A stretch of 64,000 nt of DNA from Maylandia zebra. Lineage: Eukaryota; Chordata; Actinopteri; Cichliformes; Cichlidae. The stretch covers positions 35,759,623 through 35,823,622 of the forward strand of contig NC_135172.1 of NCBI RefSeq assembly GCF_041146795.1, read 5' to 3'. The notes beneath the pieces were generated by a model. The model searched no databases and was not told the origin of the DNA. It saw only the letters and a program-made list of their open reading frames with translations. Position 1 is the first letter of the stretch. The number at the start of each line of letters is the position of its first letter. Positions 1 to 13,000 of the stretch are shown here, piece after piece. A program made the translations under genes and the position numbers.

Positions 1-1045
1 GTCAAGATAGGTCTCCCCTGCATAATTGGTTTTCCCTGCGTCGGGAGCAGCGCTGGGCTCTTCAAATCACGGACAAACAGGATCCCACATTCTTGATTTT
101 TAGTTCACAAACACTTCTTGTAATGACTAACTACTCCTGACATTTTGGAGATGTTTATACAGCTCTTTATACAGTAAAGTTACAGTGGGATACAAATAAT
201 ATCAGGCTGATCCTGCCACGATTTGTTCCCCCTGTCTAAATCACGGACAAACAGTATCCCACAGTTTGTCCGTGTGACAGAGAGGCACAGAGAGGCATTT
301 TTTGAAAAATGTATTGATAGCAATGTTGAAAAAACAAAGTGTAAAAACTGAAGATAGAGACAAAATACTGTTAATCTGACTATCTGCCATTCTGCAATTC
401 ATCTCATGTAAACAATAACGTGGCGCACAGCGTGACGTGAAAAAGGCACATACCTTTGACGTTGCGTGACGAACTCTGCATTCCTCGTCCACACGTAAAC
501 GCAAAACAGGAGTTTTGAAAAATCTCAGTTTTCGGTGATTCGAAACGCCGTTTACGTGTGGACGAAACAGCTGTGTTTTCAAAAATACCCGTGTAGCTGT
601 GGACGTAGCATAAAAGAGTTAGTAGTTTATTTTATTACTACCTGTAATTTATTGCAAATTACTTGTATTTGCTTAATTGTTTACAAAATATTTGAGGTGT
701 GAAATAATGGAGCAAAATATGGGTGTGTGTGGTTGGAGATGTGACTGTGCGTGTGTGTGCGTGTGTGTGCATGCGCGCGGGAGGTGGGGGGGAGACATTT
801 TTCTTGTAAAACAAAGGGGGGCCTAGCAAAAAAGGTTTGGGAACCACTGTATTAAGAGATTGCATTGCATTGCAGATTCAATCATCTGTCAGTAGAGGGC
901 AGTGTACACTTGCAGGTGACATTGGCTTTGTTTTGGGTCTTAATGTCCACTTTCTTTTTGTTTTTCCTCTCTCTCATATTAATCCATACACTCATCAATC
1001 TTCATTAAAAACATATATGTGCACACAAACAATCCCCACACTCAG
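1..1045. other. Sequence left of the first visible hap1 exon; no coding exon recognised
   Basis: This stretch is either intron or upstream flank of hap1; the first recognisable coding exon begins at about 1046. No exon was recognised here. It contains a direct repeat (64-90 and 238-263), a palindrome at 241-277 with 12-base arms around TCACGGACAAAC, a 16-base inverted repeat (CGTCCACACGTAAACG near 487-502 with its complement near 550-565), and a GT/GC-rich tract at about 721-790. The inverted repeats suggest decayed MITE-like elements, but no family was identified. Confidence 0.5.
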
Positions 1046-4000
1046 ACCTTTGTTCAGATCTGCCGGAGCTTGAGATAGTGAGCCTCCTATCAGAGGGTCA
1101 ACCCAACTACACTCTTCGAGCAGACAGTGTGTTTGGATATGACAACGACGACTGGCTGCACACCCCTCTGGTGCCACCAGAGGTCGTACTGGGACTCACA
1201 CATGACCAGATTGAGGAAACACTCAAATACTTCTGTGAGTACTGTTTCATTTCAGCTCTGACTGAACTGTAAAGTTGTTGTTAGAAAGGCTATAAAAATG
1301 GATTATTGACTTCTTTAACTCTTGTTAAAGCAGCAACAAACTTATTGTACTGTAGCTGTTTGTGAAACATGCACAGTGAAGGAATTTTAAAACATTAAAC
1401 ATCAAAACTGTTTCAGTTTATTAATACTCTGGAATGTCTTTGTTTGAAAACTCTCTTCAGGATAAACCATCAGCTCTTCTATTAAAGTTATTACTTTAAG
1501 TCACAGGTGTCGAACTCCAGGCCTCGAGGGCCGATGTCCTGCAGGTTTTAGATGTGTCCTTGATCCAGTGCAGCTGATTTAAATTGGTAAATTACCTCCT
1601 CAACATGTCTTAAAGTTATCCAGAAGCCTGGTAATGGACTAATCATTTGATTCAGTGGGTTGAAACAGGGTGATATCTAAAACCTGCAGGACACCGGCCC
1701 TTGAGGCCTGGAGTTCGACACCACTGCTTTAAGTCATTCCAAAACATACATTATCTTCTTTTTCATTCATTATAAGATTGATTGTTTGTTTGCTGTGGGT
1801 TTTTACCTCTTTGCCCTTAGAGGCTGAATGGGTATTGTCGCCACTCCCCCGGGTGGTGCGTAGCGTGGACACCCAAGTTTTGTAAATTCGATAACTCAAG
1901 AATGACGAAACTCAGGATTTTGTGATTGATATCGTAGGTGCATGTACTAAAAATCTTAGAATCCCTCTAAGGTCAAGGGCAGGGGTCAGATTTTCTGAAA
2001 ATCTTGTGATTGAGATAATTGAAGATGTAGGATTTTCTAAATAATACCACACTAAAAGTAAGGAAATTTGTGTTTGGATGATTTTTTTCCTGTTTTTTTA
2101 CAATGCTTCTTTGCTACAAATCCTATACTATTAGAAAGCCTGTTGATTTTCTCCTTAAATGGTAAGACATTTGTAAGGGAAATTCATTTTTGGGTTGGGC
2201 AGCAGAGTTGAGCATGTGGGTTGCTCCCATGAAAAACTTGTCAAATCTTCTCTGCTGATGCCAAACAGCTTTTGTTTGGTGTTGTTTGTTGGATTTGAAG
2301 ATTGAAGTATGAAGAAACAAGACATTGTGACAATTTATTAATTTAACAAACGGTGGAGGAACCATACACAGGCACAAAAGCTTGACACCTCCTCCTCGTG
2401 CTGGTCACGCACAGCTGTGGGACAGCGTCACAGTCTTCTACCAGCATTTGTTGAAAGTCAGCCAGTTTGATTGTGTTATTCATTCTGGAACGAATGCTGT
2501 CTGCTGTCTTTGCAAGCTCAAGCTGATCCCACAGGTGTTCAGTAGGGTTGAGATCCTGACTGCAGGCAGGCCACTCCATCCTCTCCACTCCCAGATTTTG
2601 GAGGTAGTCTCTAATAAACCCTGCTCTATGGGGGCGAGTATTCTCATCTTGGAGCACAGAGTTCTGTTCCAGACTGTGGAGATATGGGATTGCCACTGGT
2701 TGCAGAATCTCATCTTGATATCTCTCTGCATTGAGATAACTCCAAAACAAGCCTTGTTTTTCTAGTGAGGGAGATGTCGCCCCACGCCATCACACCGCCT
2801 CCAACAAAAGTAGATATCCTGTTGGTGCCGTAATCAGCATAGCATCTCTTTGACCCTAGGATCCAACTGCCACTGGCAGAATCTGGAGTCATTGCTGAAC
2901 ATAACTTTCCTTCACATTTTCAGGTTCTAGCGCACATGCTGCTGACACCAATGCAAATGGGCCTGATGATGAAGGGTAGTCATCATGGCAGGCCTCCTGG
3001 CATCTCTGAAGGCCTCTCTGGAGTGGACATTAGAGACTGGCTGTGTGTGGTCTGTCTGGTTAGAGAGTACCTGGGGTAGAGAAGATTTGCCAACATTTCC
3101 ATGGGCAGAGCCCACATTCTCATCTCTGCTGCTCAACCCACAAATGCATTAGATGTGGCACATTTAAGGGGGAATAAACAGACTTTCTAACAGTAGTTTG
3201 GAAGCTTTATTATACATATTTATTGCTAAGAAGCATTTTTGCAACAAAGAAATAATTAACCAAACACAAATTTCCTTATTTTTCTTTACTACTTTATTTT
3301 TTTCCTGTTTATATATGCCGTGAATTGATAAAGGAATTGTGCAATCAGGTTGTTATCTTGTACTTCTGTTCAATCAGATCTCTTTTTGCTACCACAGTCT
3401 CCCCCTGCAGGACGTTAGAAAAAAATGCAACTTTAAATATATGTGTACTGATGTCTATCTTCAGACGTTAAAGTCTGTGTTTTATATACAGTCTATGATT
3501 ATCACAGGCCCTGTTGTGTAATTCGTTCATTTAATACGTAAATGTTTGGTGGCAGTAGCAGGGAACGTCATCAAGCTAAGCTCCTTTTCTGATGTGCTAA
3601 TAGTTACCCTATGCTAGTTTGTCTCTTCTAGTTGAATTAGCGTGACTCTCTCACTTTAAAAAAATACAAGCATATTTAAAGTCGTACAGTATAATTACAA
3701 TTTCAAATGTTTTTCCTTCTGTCAGTGTGTTCCTTCTACAAGAATGCTTGATCCATGGTCGGGTAGATATTTCGACTGAGATCTGTTTAAGGCTGCCATC
3801 TAATCCTGTTTATGTTAAATTAACTTGTTTCCGAGTAGGTTTGACCTTACCGACATATCACTTTGACAACCAACCAAACAGTTTCAGAGAAGAGGTAATT
3901 CCAGGATGACATCAGATCGTGAACAAAGCTGTAATCCAGCTGAAACGTTAATCCAAGTATGGAAAATGACCCCCTGACTCAAAGTACCTTTTGTAGAAGT

Positions 4001-7000
4001 TGCAATCAGTTTTCAGTTTTCCAGCTCTGAGTCTTTATTCAATGTGCACGTTTGCGGTCAATCAAATTATATTTATGCAGAATTGGTTTTGCCATTGTAA
4101 CAGAAACTGTAGTATCTATGGATTCATGCAAAATTAAGTTCTACTTGTGTTTACAGACGATAGATAAACATGATGATAAAATATTTTAAGTTGTGTTAAA
4201 GTTTAGTCTTTCACTTTCCTGAATTGCTGCCTTTTTAGTGGGCTCAATCTCCCAAAATGTTTCATTGTTGCCATAGGGGGAAAAAAAAAGTTTATTTAAT
4301 TTAGTAAACGTGTACTGACTTCAGCTCCTCATAGTTGTTTTTACCTTTAAAACATCACAAGAATAAAAACGCGTATTGTCACAGGGAAGTAAGAATTAAT
4401 TAAAATGTAGAGATTGTCCCAAGAGAAAAATCAAACAATCATTGTGTTAATTTTTTGCCTTTTGTTTTAGAGCTCAGTCTTTGCCCGAGTAAAGTTTAGG
4501 TTTGGTTCGTTGAACATTAATATGTTACTTTTGATGGTTGGCCAAGAATGTTCTCACGGCCGCTTTGTACTCGATAAGGTACTGAAGGAAAGACAATAAA
4601 TGTGAAGGCGCGCCTGTCAACATAGTAATCGAAAACAGACTAGTTAGCTGTTGTGCAGCACACAAAGCACGTTTCGGTTTGCTTTGTAAAGATATAAAGG
4701 GAACAGTACTCACAAGAGTGAATATGAAAATTTTAATAGTAAGCTGCATTATTGTGTTTATGGCCTATAAAGTTTGGTGAATGTGTCATTGCTATAGTGC
4801 ATTTAGTTTTTATTCTGATCAAAGACTGGATAAACTAACTAGTCATACAAACTTACAGTTTTCGAGTATTAAACTTGGAATATTAAATATTAAACCTTTC
4901 ATTTCCATTTATGCTAAATGTTTTATTTTATTATTTTAAATGGAGAATAAATATTTCAGGAAGCTCCTTTTCATAATGTTTAAACTTGGTGGTAAGAAAT
5001 AAAAAGGACCTTCCATCTCTCTGGTCGTGCTGTGCACCCAACCTCCCCCACGCGCACACACGCACCACATTTAGGTGAGTCGCAGATGTCAAATGTCACT
5101 AATCCGATTAAGCAGTCATGACTTCTAAGCAGTTTATGCTGCAGCTCCGCAAACAGCATATCCTAATGGCGACTCTGACATCACTACAAAGACAATGTTG
5201 GCAGTCACTTGCAACACTGATGTTAATACATCCTCTGTTTTAAATAAAGTCATCATGAACTACTATAGAGTAGCTGCAAGACTCAATGCATCTGTTGTTA
5301 TTGTCCTGAAACATGTTGACTTGCTCTCAAATTATAAAATACAGCTGATGAGAGAATCCTAGAATTGGATTCTGTAGTTCTTTGAGGTATTAAATATTGA
5401 ATTAATAATTTTGTTAATACATTTATACACTATTATACTATTGTATGTTTCTGTCATTATAGTTGGATCTCTTTTCATAAGGAATAATTTTATATATGAA
5501 GCTAAATATGTAAATAACTGCCCCATTACCTGATATTGTGTTTTTGCTTGTTTCTATATTTTAAAAATTAAAAAAGGAGTTAGAGTGGTTTCCTGTCCCT
5601 ATAGCCCTGATTTATAGTAATAGGATTGCATGTTTGTGTCCTCGTAATGTTAAATAGGCTCTACCTACGTGATGCCAACCCACGTATTGCTATACGGAAC
5701 AGGACAGACTAACCTGACCCATGCAGACTGTGCCATGCTGCTGTGACTCTTTTTGGCATGTGGCATATGGTGTTGTTTGAGTTCTTTACTTAAGCTCACA
5801 CCCTGCTCCTCTGTGCTCTTTCTTTGTGTTTCGTTTGCAGTCTTGGACTCATTTGATATAATGCTAGTTAATGAAAAACACTTTTCAATCATTTCTAGGA
5901 TTGAGATTAAATCTCTTTCTAAATATTGATCACAGTTAATGTTGAAATTGGTGCATATTTTAGCATTGTGTAGAGTATCTGGCGCGTCATCGAATGTTGA
6001 ATTTGTTTAATAATATTTATGTAATGATAGTAGATCAAACCACATACACAATGTATAAAGGCGTTGTCTCAAGGTGCTCTATGTTGTAAGTTAAATCCAC
6101 ATATAATCACTGATGTTGACCCCACTCAGTTCATTATTTTGGTTTTTTAGCCTATAGCTTTACTGTTGTACTTTGCTCTTTCTGCATTCTTTGAGCATAC
6201 AGCTAAAGAGCCAAAAACCTGCTAAGTTTTTGCTCTAAAGAACCAATGTAGCAACTTATAACATTGTGGAACATATAGGAGCTAAAAATGAGACTTTCTT
6301 GTAAGTAACTGGTCAGAAAATAAATATAATTGTTTAGCATTGGAAATTGTTTAACCTAATGTGAAAACGTATATGAACTGAACAAACAATGAGTAGTATA
6401 GCCAGTTTGTCAAGGAAGTATTAAGATAATTTTTTTAGCGCTATCAAAAATAACAGTAATGATTCACAAAACCAGTGATCCCTAACAAGGAGTGCATGGG
6501 AAGTAACCATGAAGCGGCTCAGGCATGCAGTAAAAGGAGATTTTTTGGTTCAATTAGAAACATTGTTCTCCAGCATATTTGGATATTGATTCATGTTTTA
6601 CCTTTCCATAAAGGATCATAAAGTTATCACAACCAGAGATGCGAGCACTACGTGACGACTGTGCACAACGTTTTTTCTGTAGATGCCCTGAAGCAAAACA
6701 AGGTAGCAAGTGACCTTCCAGGGTGTTCCCCTGCATGAATATGATCTCATATCAGCTCATATCAATGATATCAGCTCTCACTTTGCAGACTTTTATCAGT
6801 AACATTTGACTCTTAGTAAACAAAGAAACACACAATGAGTTACGCAAGGGTCCTATTTCATGCTATTGAGCTCTTACTCAAAGTTTATAAGGTGATCTTA
6901 AGAACTATATCTGCAGGATTTTCTTTTTTTTAATGAACGTGCTAGACTACAGGTTTTCTTTTGTTTCTGGCTGGTGACTTGAAAGTGAAGCTTTTGTCAC

Positions 7001-10000
7001 TTTTTTTTATTACTAAGGGCGAAGTCCACACATCATTACTTCCTTATAACCATTTGCTTTTCTTTTAGTTGTGTTGTCTCTTGTCTCATGGTTGAACCAT
7101 TCCTTCCGTGGACGTGCACGTAATTCACGTGCATTCTTCAGGGAATAACAAATGCATGAATGTCTTTTACAGAATTTGACAGGCACACGGTCAGTTTGTG
7201 GGTGAAAAATTAATTAGAAGGTAAATATTTGATTGTAAGAAACTGCTTTGGCTTGGGCAACAACTGAAGTCACAAGATGCACAGACTGGACATATATGAT
7301 GAAGATGTAGAATATTTGTGACTTTTATATTATTTTAGTGTCTGTAATATTTTTACAGAGAAAAACAAAAAACTTCTTCATTTTATTATTATCTGTGAAA
7401 ACTTACTCAGTAATTAAGAACAGGGGCTTTTGCCTCCATCAGTCCCCTGTGGGAGTGGGTGTGACTCTGCCTGCACCACTATTACGCAGAGCCCCCTCCT
7501 CTATCTGGTACTGCGTATGTGAGGAGAATTAGACCAGCCACTGGCATGGATGGAAGCTACTATCTTGCTCAGTTTACAGGGGTGGGTGGGCTTTGTGCAG
7601 CATCCTTTTGAACTGCACCAAATGCCCCAACCAGAATTATTGTCATTTGTAGTCTCATGTCACTCATATCTTTTAATTATTGCTAACAATAATTAATAAA
7701 TATCAGATTTTATGGCTTGCCATTTAGACTTTGATGCCTCCTTTACCCCTTCTCCTTTCCCCCCCTCTTTTCTTACCCGGTAGTCCAACGTGGCCAGGTG
7801 AAGGGAGGCAGGCATGACGACAGATGGCCCTTACAGTCTGACGGATTATATATTAACAACAAGCAGCTCACATTCTCATGCACACGCAAATAGAGGCGTA
7901 TACACTCACTCACTCACACAGTCTAGTTGATATTGCTTTACCCTACACACACGCCAGCAGATTCATGCCAGAGACACAAATGGTTTGTCACAGCACAGCT
8001 GACAGACAGCAGGAGTAGAAGAACGAGGGATTTAACCCATGGACGGAGATACAGAGAGCAGTTTTTCATCCATCACCATGGAGGTGTGGAGCTCCTCAGC
8101 ATCTGAGGGAGACGAGGAGGAGAGGAGCCATTCCAGTCTTTTAGATGAAATAGCAGAGGAGAACAAATGCCACAACAGCAATAACAATAACAACAACAAC
8201 AATGACAACCTTTGCAGGGAGGTGACACAAGGTGAGATGTGCTGATCTTCTTCTGCAGAGCTCATACTTAGAAAATAGAAATAAGAGAATGTAGAAGTAA
8301 AATATTAAAGGTCAAGTTCAAGTGCAACTCAGATATTCTTGTCTGGTGTACTCTGTAGTACATTGCGTTGTCATGGTCCTCGTTATCTAAGCACTTTAAT
8401 ACTTAATGGTGAACTGCGTATACTGCAGGGTGCAGTTGTGTCACTGAAGATACACTGTGCAAATGAAGATTAACCTTTAACAAAAAGCGAGTCTTTGCAG
8501 ACCCTGCTTGAAGCTTTAGTTCAAAATTAGAGCATCAAGAGGTGTAAAGTTTTGTAAGTGTATTCAGTTTCAGTTTTTCCTTTTAGTGTTGTGAAGGTCA
8601 GAGTACCTGTGAGTGTGTATGCCCATGCATGCTGCAGCAGCACAACCAGGCTGTGTATGCAAGCGATCAAATTATAATTCTCGGTCATTCCATTTTGTGT
8701 TTTCTCTTTTTACTGTATGGATCCAGCGTTACACTATATATGTTTTTTCCTTTCTCCTGCAACAAACAAAGGGGGGAAAAAAGCAAAATTAGCTTTAGTT
8801 TTTGCAGGACAAGTTAGAGAATTTAGACATATTTCTCTTTCTAAGAATGACTACTGTTTAATAGATGTGCTTTTGAGGAACAACAACTGCAGGTGCATTA
8901 CTGTACTGCTGCTCTAGTTCCAATCCTATAATTTCAGGAGCTTTTTCCTAAATGTGACTGGTGCATTAAAATGCACCAATTTAAACTGACATTTGCCAAA
9001 TTGAGACATTTTACATAACATAATTTTTTTTTTTGCTTTTTCTCCAGATCAGTTTGTATACCAAAAAAAAATCTGGTACTGCTCTAGTACTTTATAAGTA
9101 AATGCATGTCTATGTAGGCTTGTTTTTATCTGAATGACTGTGTGACATGTTCCAGGCCTTTTATTTAATGTGTGCATTTATAGCTGTGTTTTTTCCCCTC
9201 TGTGCTGCATGTTGTGTGGGTGTGCATGACGGTGCAAACCAAATGTTAATCAGAAATATAAGTCCTATATTTCTTTTTAGTGACATGTATTTTAACTTGG
9301 ATCTGTCCCTTAATACTGTTATTGACTTGCTTAAACTGCACTAAAAATGTACAGACAGATTTGCACTAGGAAGTCTTGTGAGACAAATATTTTATCCTGC
9401 CAATCCTATCAAATGGTCACCTTCAGAACAATACAGATCAATGATCACTGTAAATGTTATTCCTGGAGCTCATCTATGTCCGTCTGATCCCTCAACCTAA
9501 CAGACGTCATAAGCGCACCTAAGTCATTAAGGAACAGTATTAGACTTGCAGTCCATTGAACTTGACTAGATTTAGCTCAGCCTAGACCCCAAAACCTCTA
9601 CCTGGATCTGCTCTGTGCCGTGACAGCTGGGTTAAGAGGAAATAGATTAGGTATTTTGGCCAGTGGGATAGAGGGTGTAAATAATACACAGTACTCTAAC
9701 TTCAGTTTAATGTTCTTGTAACCACTGAGATTAGGCAGTAAAATGTAAAAAAGTAGTGTTTCTTCTTGGTTTAACATGTCATTGTTTTGGATATGTGAAA
9801 ATGAAAATGTGTTCCTACCAGTAGTCCTGCTGCAGACTTTCCCCTTAGCACTGCACTTTCAGGACAATAGGATTTAAAGAAGTTAACCTATTATCTGATT
9901 AACCTTTGTTAATTTACAGATTCTATTGTGGTCATCACATTAGTGCACAAGTAGACGTGCATCACTGTGATGATTTGCTGTTTCCTTTCCAGTTTGGATT

Positions 10001-13000
10001 ATTATTGACCTTGAAGTCTTATCTCTATTGTTGAAATGTTGCTGAACATGTGACATTTTTTCATTAGCAGATTAAATTTCAGGATTTTTGTAACACTTGC
10101 ATTTGTTTGATTATGCTCACATTTTAAAGAGATTGGATTTTAATACGAGACATTAGACAGTATCTCTGACCTGACTTTTATGATGCAGACCTGCAGAGCT
10201 AGTGTTATCATTCAGTGGAGGCTGGGTATTCAAGTGCTTTTGCCTTGCTGCAGTGTCCTTGAGAGAAACATATTATCCTGCCAGCTGACCTGTTACATAG
10301 CCAACATATGTGAGCATTAAAATTGAATCCAAAGGGTGGCAAGCATCATTTGTCATCTCTGTGTGTGTCCTAGAATCAACTCTTTGGCTTTGACACATGA
10401 TCCCCTCTACTGCTCCTGAGAAGTCTTCAACAAAATAATTAAGTTCCTGATCTCACATATTTTGACAATGACCAAATTTTTCTTTGATCTTAGTAAAAAT
10501 AAATCCTGTAGATGTGGTTCATGCTATAAGTTATGGCCAATATAAAGTGTTCTTACACAGAGCAATGCGGTACAGTCCAGCCTAACATTGGGTTCCTTCC
10601 ATTAGGCTGATTAGATACTGACACAGCTATCCAATCACTGTGTTTCTAGGCCAAATTCAGGACAGTCTAATTGTGTGCCAGGCAGCTTCCCATCTCTTTA
10701 GCTAAGCTTTCATCTGAAGTAAGATTATTTAACTTTAGAGATGTTGCATACAGAATCGTAAGCTAATCCAGCCAATGTCTGCACATCTTTAAGCAGATTC
10801 TAAAACACTGTATATATGCATTTTACACAAATGAGGCATGCCACTAAACAGTACCTATAATTAAAGGCATTATTGCAAAGACAGAAAAAAAGTGAAACCA
10901 CGATCTCATGGTAAAATGGTAAATGGCCTGTATTTATCTAGCGCTTTACTAGTCCTTAAGGACCCCAAAGCGCTTTACATATCCAGTCATCCACCCATTC
11001 ACACACAGGTGATGGCAGCCACATTGTAGCCACAGCCACCCTGGGGCGCACTGACAGAGGCGAGGCTGCCGGACACTGGCGCCACCAGGCCTCTGACCAC
11101 CGCTAGTAGGCAATGGGTGAAGTGTCTTGCCCAAGGACACAACGACCAAGACTGTCCAAGCCGGGGCTCGAACCGGCAACCTTCTGATTACAAGGCGAAC
11201 TCCTAACTCTTGAGCCACGATCGCCTCATACCTATTAGTAAATGTCTGAAAAATAATTTAACCTATTGAAATTTAGAAATGATGATTACATGAATGCTAT
11301 TAATGTAAAATCTGTCTTATCTATCCTAAACGAATGACTGATTAATCCTGTTCGCCACTTCAGCTTTAACTGGCTTGTTTATGTCTACTTCACTGTACAG
11401 GATGTAAACAAAGTTACAGGTCAATAGCCAGCCACTGTTATCCTTTCCTGGTGTGAATACCTAGTCAGTTTAGTCCCTGTACATAGACCTATATTAGCAT
11501 CCAGGAGAACGAGGTCTTTAGTGGCGTCTTATCTGGGCTAAAAAGGATCAAGCTAAGAGGATCAGTTTGTGGCTGACCATGTGGAGCTGTTGTGTCTCGA
11601 GATCTGGTTAATGATAAATAGCAATAATGTAACTTTATCAGGTAGGCGGGTCTTTCTTCACTCCAGTGGACATCTTGTTTTTATCTTTTTGATAATTCAG
11701 GTTCACCAGTGCATCGACAAATGCAACCAAGCACAGCAGCTTTGAATAGAGAAAGAGAAAGAGATGTTACAGTAATGGACAAGAAATATCAGGAAAGTCT
11801 TTACACCGTAATATCATGTAACCTATTAAAGGTATTTGTAAAGTAGAAACGGCAAGAGATCAAAGTGACAAAAGCAATCTAGTTGTCTAGTTAGCCTTAC
11901 ACCATCCTGCTGTTAGCACGACTGACTTCTTGCTGTTCTCTTCCATTACCATCTACAGTTATGTCTTTTCCTTCATTCATTAAATTCATCTCTCACTCCT
12001 CCCACAGTGCTGTCCTCAGACAGAGTTGGCCAGGTCACCAAGACATATCATGATATCAAGGCGGTCACCCACCTGCTGGAGGAGGTAAGACAGAGACACA
12101 CAGCAGATGAATGGAATTTAAGAGGATTAGACTTATCTGCCTCACAGATCATCACTGTTTGCCACAGTTTTCTGCATATTTTTGTCACCTCTCTCAGTGC
12201 TATCTACTAACATTTTGGTCTTACATAATTACGGTTTAAATTAGTACAGTGTAATCAAATCATTTAAAACCTTAAACATATCTCAACGTATTTATTAATT
12301 TATATGTTTGATTATGACTTTGCAGAAAGAGCGTGATCTGGAATTGGCAGCACGGATTGGCCAGTCCCTCCTGAAGCAAAACCAAGAACTAACGGCACGT
12401 AATGAAATGCTGGATGAACAGCTTGAAATTGCAAAGGAGGAGGTAAACAGAAAGGCTCCTGATACACACCTGTATAGCGAGATGGAAATATTTCATCTTT
12501 GTTGTGCCACACTCTGCTGTGCTTAAGTGATCGTGACTTGTTTTCCTAGATTGCTCAACTGCGCCATGAGCTCTCGATGCGAGATGACCTCCTTCAGTTC
12601 TATGCGAGCACTGAGGAGATTGAAAACGCTCAGTCGCAGTCACCGTGAGTACACAAATGTGCACATGGTGTAACGCACAGGGTTGAATGATGACGAGCTG
12701 CTGGCAACTTGTTTTGCATATTGTGTATAAGTCTTACTTTAACATATGTAGCTTTTTTCTGACTAAAATTGTATTTGTCTAAAAATCTGTAACAGAGGTG
12801 CAATGCATCCTATACTCTAACTATGCTTCAAGATGTTATCACAAAGTACTTTCAGTGGACTTCATGCTGTAGTGGTACCAAAATGTTCCTCAGTGTTTAT
12901 GATGGTGAATGTCCGCTATGAAGGATTGTGTTTACACTGTTGGTTACTACCTTGGGCTTATACATAAGTAAACAGACGTCAGAACATCCCCACTGATCCT

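Noticed and set aside
8032-8265. Minus-strand frame with a poly-Leu run
   Set aside because: Antisense shadow of the AAC/AAT repeat in the hap1 alternative exon.
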